Assembly: GCA_017400135.1 (NCBI GenBank)
Contig: JAFPVJ010000013.1
Coordinates: forward strand, 33,076 to 97,075
Direction of reading: 5' to 3'
DNA length: 64,000 bases
DNA from: Bacteroidales bacterium
GTDB taxonomy: Bacteria; Bacteroidota; Bacteroidia; Bacteroidales; UBA932
The notes under the pieces are model-generated. The model was not told the DNA's origin, ran no database searches, and saw only the letters and a list, made by a program, of their open reading frames with translations. The translations under genes and the position numbers were made by a program. Below, piece after piece: positions 1-7,617 of this stretch (position 1 is the stretch's first letter; every line of letters starts with the position of its first letter).

Positions 1-171
1 GACCTTGAGCAGGGAGGAGGCTTCCTTGAAGTGGCCGGCATCGAAGAGGGCGACGGCGTCGACCAGGCCGGTCTCGACCTGGAGGGCTTTCTTGCTCTGG
101 GCGGGCGCGGGTGCTATGGCGCTGAAGATCAGCACACAGGCGGCCGCGGCCGCCATCAACGTTTTTTTCAT
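1..171 (-). CDS. Secreted protein, 5' end only (TPR-like)
   Basis: The first 57 codons of a gene that runs off the left edge of the window. The product begins MKKTLMAAAAACVLIFSA and has a clear Sec signal peptide ending near a PAPAQ segment. About 30 mature residues follow, including an ALFDAGHFKEASSLL stretch that looks like a tetratricopeptide helix pair. An in-frame ATG three codons upstream (position 180) is an alternative start; the one at 171 gives the more usual MKK signal-peptide start. The gene is divergent from the sigma factor at 310. Function cannot be assigned from this fragment. Confidence 0.7.
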   Translation of the reverse strand, partial: MKKTLMAAAAACVLIFSAIAPAPAQSKKALQVETGLVDAVALFDAGHFKEASSLLKV

Positions 172-309
172 ACCTTTCATCCCATACAAAAATAGTACAA
201 ATTCAAAGGATTTTGCGTACTTTCGTGAAAAGGTTCGGGAAGATTTTGGACGAAAGATGCAACATTTCCCGGATCGGACGCATCTTATAAACCGACGAAC
301 GAAGGCATC

Positions 310-870
310 ATGCCGGAGAAACTGATACTAAAACCTGACGAGAAGAGACTGATCCGCCTTGCCAAGAAAGGGGACCCAGGCGCTCAAAAGGGTTTGTATG
401 ACCTCCTGGCGCCGAAAATGTTTGCGGTTTGCATCCGTTATATGGGTGACCGGATGGCAGCGGAAGACGTCTTGCAAGACGGCTTCGTTACCTTGTTCGC
501 CAAGCTCGACAGCTTCTCGGGGATCGGTTCCTTCGAGGGCTGGGCTAGAAAGATCTTTGTCAACACGGCGCTCATGAGCCTGCGCAAATCCGATGTGCTG
601 AAGGATTCCGGTGACATCGAGGAGGCGCGGAGCCTGACCGGCGGCGGCACCACGGCCTTCGAAGACATCGGATACAAGGAGTTGATGGACTTGATCGGTG
701 GCCTGCCTCCCGGGTTCCGGACCGTCTTCAACATGTATGTGATCGAAGGTTATTCCCACAAGGAAATCGGAGAGGCGCTGGGGATCACGGAAAACACCTC
801 ACGGTCCCAGCTGCAGCGGGCGCGAACGTTGTTGCAAAGTAAAATTAGAGAATTGAGTGATGACAGATAG
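310..870 (+). CDS. ECF-type RNA polymerase sigma factor
   Basis: A 186-residue extracytoplasmic-function sigma factor. Region 2 spans about residues 28-95, with the AAEDVLQDGF segment typical of sigma2.2 and the GSFEGWARKI segment of sigma2.3/2.4. Region 4 spans about 132-180, with the helix-turn-helix GYSHKEIGEALGITENTSRS. There is no region 1 or 3, as expected for this class. The ATG at 310 follows an AT-rich leader, and the 3' end overlaps the next gene by 14 bases, so the two are translationally coupled. That partner is a membrane protein and the obvious candidate to control this factor. The class call is secure; the regulon is unknown. Confidence 0.93.
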   Translation: MPEKLILKPDEKRLIRLAKKGDPGAQKGLYDLLAPKMFAVCIRYMGDRMAAEDVLQDGFVTLFAKLDSFSGIGSFEGWARKIFVNTALMSLRKSDVLKDSGDIEEARSLTGGGTTAFEDIGYKELMDLIGGLPPGFRTVFNMYVIEGYSHKEIGEALGITENTSRSQLQRARTLLQSKIRELSDDR

Positions 871-2170
871 AGAGTTTGATCAGAAAGTAAAATCGCTTCT
901 GGCGAATGCCGGGGAACAAGTTCCCGACGGCGCGTGGGACGCGATCCGCGCACGGATTCCGGCGAAGGCACCGAAGACGGCGGCCCCCTGGTGGTGGGCC
1001 GGCGCCGGCCTTGCGGCCGCCGCTGCCGCGGTCGCCCTGGCCCTCGTGCTGGGCGGGACGTTCCGCGCGGACCCTTCGGTCGTGACGGCCGGGGAAGGTC
1101 CCGTCGTGGCTCAGGTCGCCGAGCCTGACATGCAGATCGGCAAGAAGGCCGTGGAGACGCAGGCCGTCGAGGAGGCGGTGCAGGATCAGAAGGTTCCGGC
1201 CACGGCGCCGAAGAGCACCGGTCCCACTTTCCGCGCCAGCAAGCGCGCCACGCCCACCGGCCTGAAACCCAAGACTTTACCGGATGGTTCGCAGTCTGCG
1301 ACCACCGCTCCCGCTACCGAAGCAGCCCCTGCCAACAACGCCGCTCCCGCCGCCAAGGGCGTCGAATCCGCGACGACCAAGAGCGCGCCGGCTTCCGAGA
1401 AAGCCCCTGCGACCAAGACTTCCGAGAAGAAACCGACCCAGGTCTCCGACAAGACCGTCCAGGGCTGGAGCGATCCCTTCGCCCAGATGGCTTGGGAGGA
1501 CGCCCACCGCAAGACTCGCCGTGGCGTCTCTCTCGACATCAACGGCCTCGTGGGTACCAACGACAAGCCGCTGGCCAACCTGCGGAACGGGATGATGGCG
1601 GTGCCGGCCAAGGCCAAGTCCGCCACCGGCCAGTCCACCTATATCACGGAAGAGGGTGAGTCCCGCTACGGCATACCGCTCTCCTTCGGTCTCGGTGCGA
1701 AGTTCTATCTGTCCGACCGCTGGGCCCTCGGGACCGGCGTCAGCTACAGCCTCCTGTCGCGTTCCTTCCCCGGTTCGTACACCAAGGAAGGGGCCGTGAT
1801 CAAGCCAACCAATTCTAACATCAAACATACGATCCAGTACATCGGAATCCCCGTCAACCTGTATTACGACCTCGTCTCTAACCGCTTCACAAAGATGTAT
1901 ACCTTCGTCGGCGGTTCCGTGGAAAAGGGTCTCGTGCAGAAGTACACCATCCCCGGTTCCGGCAGCACGGAGGTCTGGAAACAGAACGTTCCCGGCCTGC
2001 AAGGCTCCGCCGCCATCGGTATGGGCGTGCAGATGAAGCTTTCCGACAATCTGGGCCTTTATGTGGACCCGAGCGCCAGGTATTATTTCGGCGCCAACCA
2101 GCCGAAGAGCATCCGTACCCAACAGAACGTGATGTTCAATATCGAGCTCGGTCTGAGGTTTGACCTATAA
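857..2170 (+). CDS. Inner-membrane-anchored outer-membrane beta-barrel protein, sigma-factor partner
   Basis: A 437-residue protein in three parts. Residues 1-43 are a short cytoplasmic segment. Residues 44-67 are an Ala/Leu/Val transmembrane helix following a WWW motif. Residues 70-220 are an Ala/Pro/Thr/Lys-rich low-complexity linker. About residues 225-437 resemble an eight-strand outer-membrane beta-barrel of the OMP_b-brl type, with alternating strands, GLGAKFYLS, and a C-terminal strand ending in LGLRFDL. It overlaps the ECF sigma gene by 14 bases. Position and topology suggest the N-terminal segment binds the sigma factor, as an anti-sigma factor would, but I recognise no zinc-type anti-sigma motif. 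An adjacent in-frame ATG at 860 is an equal start candidate. A terminator follows the gene. Confidence 0.75.
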   Translation: MMTDREFDQKVKSLLANAGEQVPDGAWDAIRARIPAKAPKTAAPWWWAGAGLAAAAAAVALALVLGGTFRADPSVVTAGEGPVVAQVAEPDMQIGKKAVETQAVEEAVQDQKVPATAPKSTGPTFRASKRATPTGLKPKTLPDGSQSATTAPATEAAPANNAAPAAKGVESATTKSAPASEKAPATKTSEKKPTQVSDKTVQGWSDPFAQMAWEDAHRKTRRGVSLDINGLVGTNDKPLANLRNGMMAVPAKAKSATGQSTYITEEGESRYGIPLSFGLGAKFYLSDRWALGTGVSYSLLSRSFPGSYTKEGAVIKPTNSNIKHTIQYIGIPVNLYYDLVSNRFTKMYTFVGGSVEKGLVQKYTIPGSGSTEVWKQNVPGLQGSAAIGMGVQMKLSDNLGLYVDPSARYYFGANQPKSIRTQQNVMFNIELGLRFDL

Positions 2171-2214
2171 GAAAACCATCATTCCACTAAAAAACTTAAA
2201 AACTAATCGGAATG

Positions 2215-2247
2215 CCCTGTCGTGAGACAGGGTTTTTTCTTTTTTTG
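2215..2247 (+). terminator. Rho-independent terminator of the sigma operon
   Basis: A perfect 7-bp stem (CCCTGTC/GACAGGG) with a GTGA loop, followed by an almost unbroken run of 15 T. It lies 45 bases after the barrel gene and before the lipoprotein gene at 2286, closing the two-gene sigma operon. Confidence 0.92.
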
Positions 2248-2285
2248 CCGGGGGTTTTTCGTTTCTTTGCGGAAAACCGTAGACT

Positions 2286-3596
2286 ATGAAAACTTCCATT
2301 TTTCTTGTGCTGGCCCTGTGCCTGGCACTCAGCTGCGACCGGCTGGATCCCGACATTACGGTCCGGCATGGCGCTACCTTTCCCAACCACGACAACGGCC
2401 GTCCGCCCCGCGGGGCGAGCGATTCCACCGGGGGGCCGGTCGTCATTCCCCCGGACGGGCTTTTCGTCACGGCCGTCGCCTATCCCGAAGGCTATGACTG
2501 GCGGAGGGACACGGCCCGGGGCGACATCCGCGGCCGCCTGCTGCTGCTCCGGATGCGGGACGGGGCGGCCGGATGCGACACCGTGCTGTCTTTGGAAGCC
2601 GGTGCCGGCCGCCCGGTCAGTCTCGATCCGGACCGGCACCAGTTTGCCGGCGGACACCTTTACACCCAGTGCATCACCGAAGCGGGGACGGTCTACCGGC
2701 GCGACGGTCGGACGGTGCTGCTGTCGCAGGAGCGAGAATACCTGCGCGGCATCCTGGTGATGGACGACGGGGCCGGCACTCTTTACACCCTCTCCCAACG
2801 CCTCGACGGCGACGGCGGATTCGTGCTCCGGCGCAACTGGAAGCCGGTTTTGACCCGGGAAGGAGGCCGCATCCACGGCAGTTTCGGAGAGTCCTCCTTC
2901 GGCCCGACCGGCGCTCTTTTCGCAGACGGCGGGCAGGCTTGTTTCTTCTATGAACAGGATTCAAGCGACTGGATCCTTGTCCGGGCCGGGAATGGGTCCA
3001 CCTCACCGGATTCCCCCGGGCGGGAAGTCCAGGAAATCCCGGTCACCCTCCCTGACGGCATCACCCGGCTTTACGACCTCCGCTGTCACAACGGTACCCT
3101 GTACTTTGTCTGCCGCTGGAAGCAGCGGGAGCCCGTCCTCTACATCGGATCCAAGAAATACGACCTCTCCGCCGCGCTCCCTACCCCGGGGCAAAAATCC
3201 GGCTTCCGTCTCATCCCATCCGACGACGGCATACGGATCAGCGGGACAGTCCGGCTTTCCTACAACCAGCGGCTCTGCACCGGTCTCTGGTCGGAAAACA
3301 GTTTGGTGAAACTGATCGACGGCCGCTGCGACTGGCTGGACCCGGAAACATTTTTGCGAAAGGAAAACGGCCGCATTACAGGTGCGGGCATCGATGAGAA
3401 ATACTATTCGCTGAGCGGCAGCGGCACCCTGATGATGCCCTCCTGTGCCTACCGGAACGGCCATGACCTGTATCTGGCCCTGACCGGAAGCGGGAATGTC
3501 GGGGCAGTATCCTACCCCGCCCTCTGGATCAACGGCCAGTCCATCCCCCTTCCCCTCAACGGCTTCCTCTCCTCCGTCGTTCTCCTCCAACAATAG
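2286..3596 (+). CDS. Lipoprotein of unknown function
   Basis: A 436-residue protein with a lipoprotein signal peptide whose lipobox is LALSC (Cys at residue 17). The mature part is rich in beta-strand-like segments carrying repeated short Gly/Asp turns, such as the regions around YIGSKKYDL and ALWINGQSIPLP. This suggests a beta-propeller or other all-beta fold, but I cannot place it in a named family. It sits alone: a terminator precedes it and an AT-rich 244-base gap follows. Its GC-rich codon use matches its neighbours. Outer-membrane location is inferred from the lipobox only. Confidence 0.75.
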   Translation: MKTSIFLVLALCLALSCDRLDPDITVRHGATFPNHDNGRPPRGASDSTGGPVVIPPDGLFVTAVAYPEGYDWRRDTARGDIRGRLLLLRMRDGAAGCDTVLSLEAGAGRPVSLDPDRHQFAGGHLYTQCITEAGTVYRRDGRTVLLSQEREYLRGILVMDDGAGTLYTLSQRLDGDGGFVLRRNWKPVLTREGGRIHGSFGESSFGPTGALFADGGQACFFYEQDSSDWILVRAGNGSTSPDSPGREVQEIPVTLPDGITRLYDLRCHNGTLYFVCRWKQREPVLYIGSKKYDLSAALPTPGQKSGFRLIPSDDGIRISGTVRLSYNQRLCTGLWSENSLVKLIDGRCDWLDPETFLRKENGRITGAGIDEKYYSLSGSGTLMMPSCAYRNGHDLYLALTGSGNVGAVSYPALWINGQSIPLPLNGFLSSVVLLQQ

Positions 3597-3840
3597 ATAT
3601 ATTTCCTATCAAATTCAAACTGTTTAATAGAAATATTACTATATTTGTATAAAATATACAGAACTCCATCGCTTGATAGAAACGAATGGTTGGCTACCTA
3701 TAAGACAATCCGGTAGCCATGTAATATACAAGAAGGGGGAACGGTCTTACCCCGTCCCTTTTCACAAAGGGAGAGAGGTAGGCTCAGGACTGGAGAAGAA
3801 GATTCGAAAGGAAATGGGACTTAGAAAACACAGATGAATT
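3597..3840. other. AT-rich intergenic stretch with a promoter box and two hairpins
   Basis: This gap is far more AT-rich than the flanking genes. It holds an exact -7 box TATATTTG on the plus strand (3640-3647). A 7-bp hairpin follows (GGCTACC 3692-3698 / GGTAGCC 3712-3718), then an imperfect GC hairpin ending in CCCTTTTC (about 3736-3762). The HicB-like gene starts at 3841, roughly 190 bases after the box, so the leader is long and structured. I find no convincing ORF here; in particular no HicA-like partner is encoded. Confidence 0.5.
3640..3647 (+). promoter_or_regulatory. -7 promoter box (TATATTTG)
   Basis: Exact match to the Bacteroidota -7 consensus TAnnTTTG in an AT-rich gap. No clear TTTG lies 20 bp upstream. 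It would transcribe a structured leader and the HicB-like gene at 3841. Confidence 0.5.
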
Positions 3841-4248
3841 ATGACCAAGATAGAAGCGATCATCGAAAGGGCCGGGGACGGAACGTACGATATTTATTGT
3901 CTGAATGAAATCTTTTCCGGGGCGGGAAAAAGCATTGAAGACGCCAAGAAAGATCTGCGCCGACAAATGGAATTCTATAAGGAAACTGCCAGGAAAGAAG
4001 GGTTCAAGTACCCTGCCTTCCTGGATGACGAATATGAAATCGTCTATCGGATTGATGCTCCCAGCCTGATGAAATACTATGTAGGGGCCGGTGTATTCTC
4101 ATTGGCCGGTCTGGAAAAGGTTACAGGAATCAGCCAAAAGCAACTCTGGTCTTATTTGAATGGGACCCGGCCGAGACGGAGACAGTCCGACCGGATCGAA
4201 GCGGGGTTCCGGGCACTCAGCCGAGATCTCAATGCCCTTTTCGCCTAG
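3841..4248 (+). CDS. Orphan HicB-like protein with C-terminal helix-turn-helix
   Basis: A 135-residue protein. Residues 1-70 fit the HicB-type RNase-H-like fold: a GDGTYDIYC strand pair, then a helix around SIEDAKKDLRRQMEFY. Residues 85-135 contain a helix-turn-helix (LEKVTGISQKQLWSYLNG) and a basic RPRRRQSDR segment for DNA binding. HicB antitoxins normally neutralise a HicA RNase and repress their own operon, but no hicA-sized ORF is adjacent on either strand. It may therefore be a stand-alone regulator of unknown target. Its stop codon overlaps the stop of nagA on the other strand within the palindrome CTAG (4245-4248). Confidence 0.7.
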   Translation: MTKIEAIIERAGDGTYDIYCLNEIFSGAGKSIEDAKKDLRRQMEFYKETARKEGFKYPAFLDDEYEIVYRIDAPSLMKYYVGAGVFSLAGLEKVTGISQKQLWSYLNGTRPRRRQSDRIEAGFRALSRDLNALFA

Positions 4249-5411
4249 ACGATACGGCGTCCGGCGATGAGGACGTGGGAGACGCGGATGTCGTCGTCGA
4301 AGATTACGATGTCGGCGTCTTTGCCGGGGGCAATAATGCCCTTCCGGGCGGTCAGGCCCATGAAACGGGCGGGATTGACCGTCATCATCTTGACGGCATC
4401 CACCACGCTGCAGCCGGCAATTTGAACCATGGTCCGGACCAGGCGGTCGGTCGTGGCGACGCTGCCGGCGAAGCAGCTGCGGTCGGGCATCTTGGCCACG
4501 CCGTCTTCGACGATGACCTCCCGTCCTTCCGCGAGTCCGCCCAGGATGCTCTTGCCTTCGGGCATGCCCGCGGCGCGCATGGAGTCGGTCACCAGCGCGA
4601 TCCGGTCCACACCCTTGATTTTCAAAACGAGCTTCAGCAAAGACTGCGGCACGTGGACGCCGTCCGCAATGATTTCGATGCTCATGCCGTCCTGATAATA
4701 GCCATACTCGACCACGCCCGCATAGCGGTAGGCGTTGCGGCGCGTGACGGTGCTCATGCAGGAGAAGAAATGCGTCAGATGCTCCGCGCCGCTCAAATAC
4801 GCGGCCTCGCACTGCTCAAACGTCGCATTGGTATGTCCGATGGACGCCAGGATCCCCCGCGCCTTGAGGGCCGCGGCGAAGGCGGGCGCACCGTCCAGCT
4901 CGGGCGCGAAACTCCAGCGCTTCAGGATGTCGCCGCCCTTCTCCAAGATCGCCTCATAGTCCTCCGGTTTGGGGCAGCGCAGATAGGCCGGATCCTGGGC
5001 CCCGGCCTGCTCGGGGGCGAAATACGGGCCCTCCAGGTGAAGGCCGCCCATCACCGCGCCGTCGTGGCAGTAGGCCTGCGCCTTGCGGTAGGTCTCGAAC
5101 GAATCGAACAGCAATTCATTGGAACTCGTGCAGGTCGTGGGATACAGCAGCGTAGTGCCGTGCGTGGCGTGCATGCGCGTCGCGGTCTGATAAGCCTCGA
5201 CCGTCCCGTCCATGAAATCCGCCCCGCCTGCACCGTGGGTATGGATGTCGATGAATCCGGGGCTGACATAGCGTCCTTCGGCGTCGATGACCTCCGCACC
5301 GGGACTCTTGCGCTTGTTGATTCCCTGAATGAGGCCGTCTTTCAGGACCAGGACGCCCTCGACGATGCTGTCGCCCGCAATGATGCGGCCGTTTATGATG
5401 TTCGTGACCAT
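4245..5411 (-). CDS. nagA: N-acetylglucosamine-6-phosphate deacetylase
   Basis: A 388-residue cytoplasmic amidohydrolase that removes acetate from GlcNAc-6-phosphate to give glucosamine-6-phosphate. Visible family marks are the metal-binding HTH motif (His57, His59) in GFIDIHTHGAGG, the GGLHLEGPYF substrate segment, the GHTNA metal-ligand segment, LTHFFSCM, and ALVTDSMRAAG with the catalytic Asp. Length and order match NagA. The start overlaps the end of the upstream transporter gene by 19 bases, so nagB, the transporter and nagA form one operon whose product chain ends in fructose-6-phosphate. The 3' end meets the HicB-like gene head-on at shared bases. Confidence 0.96.
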   Translation of the reverse strand: MVTNIINGRIIAGDSIVEGVLVLKDGLIQGINKRKSPGAEVIDAEGRYVSPGFIDIHTHGAGGADFMDGTVEAYQTATRMHATHGTTLLYPTTCTSSNELLFDSFETYRKAQAYCHDGAVMGGLHLEGPYFAPEQAGAQDPAYLRCPKPEDYEAILEKGGDILKRWSFAPELDGAPAFAAALKARGILASIGHTNATFEQCEAAYLSGAEHLTHFFSCMSTVTRRNAYRYAGVVEYGYYQDGMSIEIIADGVHVPQSLLKLVLKIKGVDRIALVTDSMRAAGMPEGKSILGGLAEGREVIVEDGVAKMPDRSCFAGSVATTDRLVRTMVQIAGCSVVDAVKMMTVNPARFMGLTARKGIIAPGKDADIVIFDDDIRVSHVLIAGRRIV

Positions 5412-6658
5412 CTTTGAATCTTATGACCGTAAACCGTATAGAAGAACATGAAGAGGAAGCAAGGGAGCAGGGGCCAGTATGCGGCCTGCAGGCCGATGCG
5501 GTCGGAGGCCGCGCCGTACAGCAGGGGCATGATGGCGTTGCCGCAGAGGGCCATGACGAGGAGCGAGCTGCCCAGGCTGGTCCATTTGCCCAGGTTCGGG
5601 ATCGCCAGCGCCCAGATGCCGGAATAGACGATCGAATTGGAGAAGCCCAGCAGGACCAGGCAGATCACCGACCAGCGGATGGGCAGGACCAGGACCAACA
5701 CGGAAAGGATGATGCCGGAAATCGTGCAGACCAGCAGCGCCTTCTGCTGACTCAGCAGTTTGGGAATCGTGACAACGCCGAAAAGATAGCCGATCAGGAT
5801 GCATCCCAAGGTGAAGGAAGGGAAGATCGCGGCGTTGGCGTAACCCGCCTCGGCGGCATAGCCGACGATAGTGTTGACCGTCAGCTGCTGGGAGCCCAGG
5901 TGGCAGAAGAGCGCAATGATACCCAGGACCAGGTAGGGATAAGCAAGGATGGAACGGCGCTCGGTCCCCTCCCCGCTCTCGGCCCCCCGTTTGTCGGGGT
6001 TGATGTCGGGGATGGGCGACTTGTAGAACGCCAGGCCGAAGATCACGAAAACGATGGCCAGTACGATGTAGGGCGGGATGACGCCTCGTATCAACTCATT
6101 GAGCGCCAGCTCTTTCGCTTCGCCCACCAGTTCGCCGGAGGCGACCTGGTTCATGATGACCTTGTCCTGGGGACGGATCACCGCCGCGGCGAAAAGCATC
6201 GGCGACAGGATGCCGGCCGTCTTGTTGCAGACACCCATGATGCTGAAGCGCCGGATGGTGGTGTCGGGCGAGCCGATGATCGTCACGAAGGGGTTCGCGA
6301 CGTTCTGCAGGATGGCCATGGCCGTTCCCATCGTGAAGAGCGCCAGCAGGAAGAGTCCGTAGGTCCGGGTCCGGGCCGCGGGCCAGAAGAGCAGGGCGCC
6401 GGCCGCCAGGATGAACATGCCGATGAGGGTGCCCTTCTTGTAACCGATCCTGGAGAGCAGCATGCCCGCGGGAATGGTCACGACCAGGTAGGCGATGTTG
6501 AAGGCGAAGGTGACGAGGTAGCTCTTGAACTGCGTGTCCAGGTCGCAGGCCACCTTGAAATAAGGCACCAGGGTCGCATTCACCCACGAGACGAGCCCGA
6601 AGATGAAGAACAGGCACGCGAGCAGGACGAGCGAAAGGACGAACTGTGACTTTTTCAT
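5393..6658 (-). CDS. FHS-type MFS sugar transporter (probable N-acetylglucosamine importer)
   Basis: A 421-residue polytopic membrane protein with about twelve hydrophobic segments. The N-terminal FFIFGLVSWVNATLVPYFK segment is the hallmark of the fucose-galactose-hexose (FucP/GluP/NagP) branch of the MFS, which runs sugar:proton or sugar:sodium symport across the inner membrane. The gene lies between nagB and nagA, overlapping nagB by 4 bases and nagA by 19. That supports an amino-sugar substrate, such as the NagP proteins described for other bacteria. Family is clear; the exact sugar is inferred from context. Confidence 0.9.
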   Translation of the reverse strand: MKKSQFVLSLVLLACLFFIFGLVSWVNATLVPYFKVACDLDTQFKSYLVTFAFNIAYLVVTIPAGMLLSRIGYKKGTLIGMFILAAGALLFWPAARTRTYGLFLLALFTMGTAMAILQNVANPFVTIIGSPDTTIRRFSIMGVCNKTAGILSPMLFAAAVIRPQDKVIMNQVASGELVGEAKELALNELIRGVIPPYIVLAIVFVIFGLAFYKSPIPDINPDKRGAESGEGTERRSILAYPYLVLGIIALFCHLGSQQLTVNTIVGYAAEAGYANAAIFPSFTLGCILIGYLFGVVTIPKLLSQQKALLVCTISGIILSVLVLVLPIRWSVICLVLLGFSNSIVYSGIWALAIPNLGKWTSLGSSLLVMALCGNAIMPLLYGAASDRIGLQAAYWPLLPCFLFMFFYTVYGHKIQRWSRTS

Positions 6659-7425
6659 GACTGCAGGATGTACTTGCCGCTGTCGGAATCGACGAACATG
6701 CGCGCGTCCTTATGCCGGCGCATGATCGTGGAAGGGCAGGCCTCCGTGATCGGGCCGCAGACCGTCGCCCGGACGGCGTCGGCCTTGGTCAGCGCCGGTA
6801 CGACGCAGATCAGCTTGTCCGCGTTGAAGAGCGTGGGGACCGTGAGGGTAAGCGCATATTTGGGGACGTCCTTCAGTTTGGCGAAACAGCCGTCGTGGAC
6901 CTGCTGGTTGCGGCATTTCTGGTCCAGGGCCACTTTCTTGATGGCCACGGGATCATTGAAATCGGCCACGCCGGGGTCGTTGAAGGCAATGTGGCCGTTC
7001 TCCCCTATTCCCATGAACACGATGTCCACGTGATGCTTGTTCAGGATATCCGTGTATCGGGCGCAGGTTTCCTCGATGCTTTCATCCGCATAGATGTAGT
7101 CGACGGACGCGAAGGGCACCTTGTCGAAGATGGCCCGGCGGAGGAAATTGCCGAAACCCTGGGGAGCGTCTTCCGGAAGGCCGATGTATTCGTCCATGTG
7201 CAGGGCGTGAATCCGGCTCCAGTCGATGCCGGGAGCCTCCGCTACATATTGGAGGAACTCGTTCTGGGAGGGCGCTGCGGCAAAGACAATGTAGATCTCA
7301 TCTTTCTTGGAAAGCAAATCCTTGATGGCGTCCACCGCATACTGTCCGGCCCCTTCGCCCATGGATTGCCTGGTGTCATGGACATCAACCTTCAGTTTGT
7401 CCACGAAAAAGGAATGGATTAACAT
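6655..7425 (-). CDS. nagB: Glucosamine-6-phosphate deaminase
   Basis: A 256-residue enzyme converting glucosamine-6-phosphate to fructose-6-phosphate and ammonia. Diagnostic segments are HALHMDEYIGL (Asp78, general base) and GIGENGHIAFNDPG (His145), both in the positions known for NagB. It is the first gene of the nagB-transporter-nagA operon and shares a 4-base overlap with the next gene. A promoter with good -33 and -7 boxes lies just upstream. The divergent neighbour at 7618 is an exported oxidoreductase operon that may share control. Confidence 0.95.
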   Translation of the reverse strand: MLIHSFFVDKLKVDVHDTRQSMGEGAGQYAVDAIKDLLSKKDEIYIVFAAAPSQNEFLQYVAEAPGIDWSRIHALHMDEYIGLPEDAPQGFGNFLRRAIFDKVPFASVDYIYADESIEETCARYTDILNKHHVDIVFMGIGENGHIAFNDPGVADFNDPVAIKKVALDQKCRNQQVHDGCFAKLKDVPKYALTLTVPTLFNADKLICVVPALTKADAVRATVCGPITEACPSTIMRRHKDARMFVDSDSGKYILQS

Positions 7426-7447
7426 TTAGACTTAGGTTTATTCTTGT

Positions 7448-7479
7448 TAAATATACCCTTTGTAATCGATAAATGCAAA
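7448..7479 (-). promoter_or_regulatory. Promoter of the nagB operon
   Basis: On the minus strand, TTTG (7479-7476) is followed after exactly 20 bases by TATATTTA (7455-7448), one base off the TAnnTTTG consensus. It lies 22 bases before the nagB ATG. Confidence 0.75.
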
Positions 7480-7592
7480 AATTTCGTTTTCCTTTCTTCG
7501 CGAAAACACATAAGACTGTTCGTTATTTCATAGCTTGCGCAAATAAACACAAAACTATTCGAATTATGTAAGAAAAAACTTAATAATTTCAG

Positions 7593-7600
7593 TACATTTG
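7593..7600 (+). promoter_or_regulatory. -7 box of the 7618 oxidoreductase operon
   Basis: TACATTTG is an exact -7 consensus. It lies 17 bases before the ATG at 7618 and overlaps a GTG at 7600, so it argues that translation starts at 7618 and not at the upstream GTG. Confidence 0.7.
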
Positions 7601-7617
7601 TGTATCAGGTCAAGCTT

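Noticed and set aside
2674-3006. Arg/Pro-rich minus-strand frame inside the 2286 lipoprotein gene
   Set aside because: Composition typical of antisense GC-rich DNA; no motif.
7517-7569. TGTTCGTTATTTCA and TATTCGAATTATGT in the nagB divergent gap, resembling the XylR-type operator repeats
   Set aside because: Only partly similar, and spaced 39 bases in place of 22. May be chance in AT-rich DNA; not claimed as a site.
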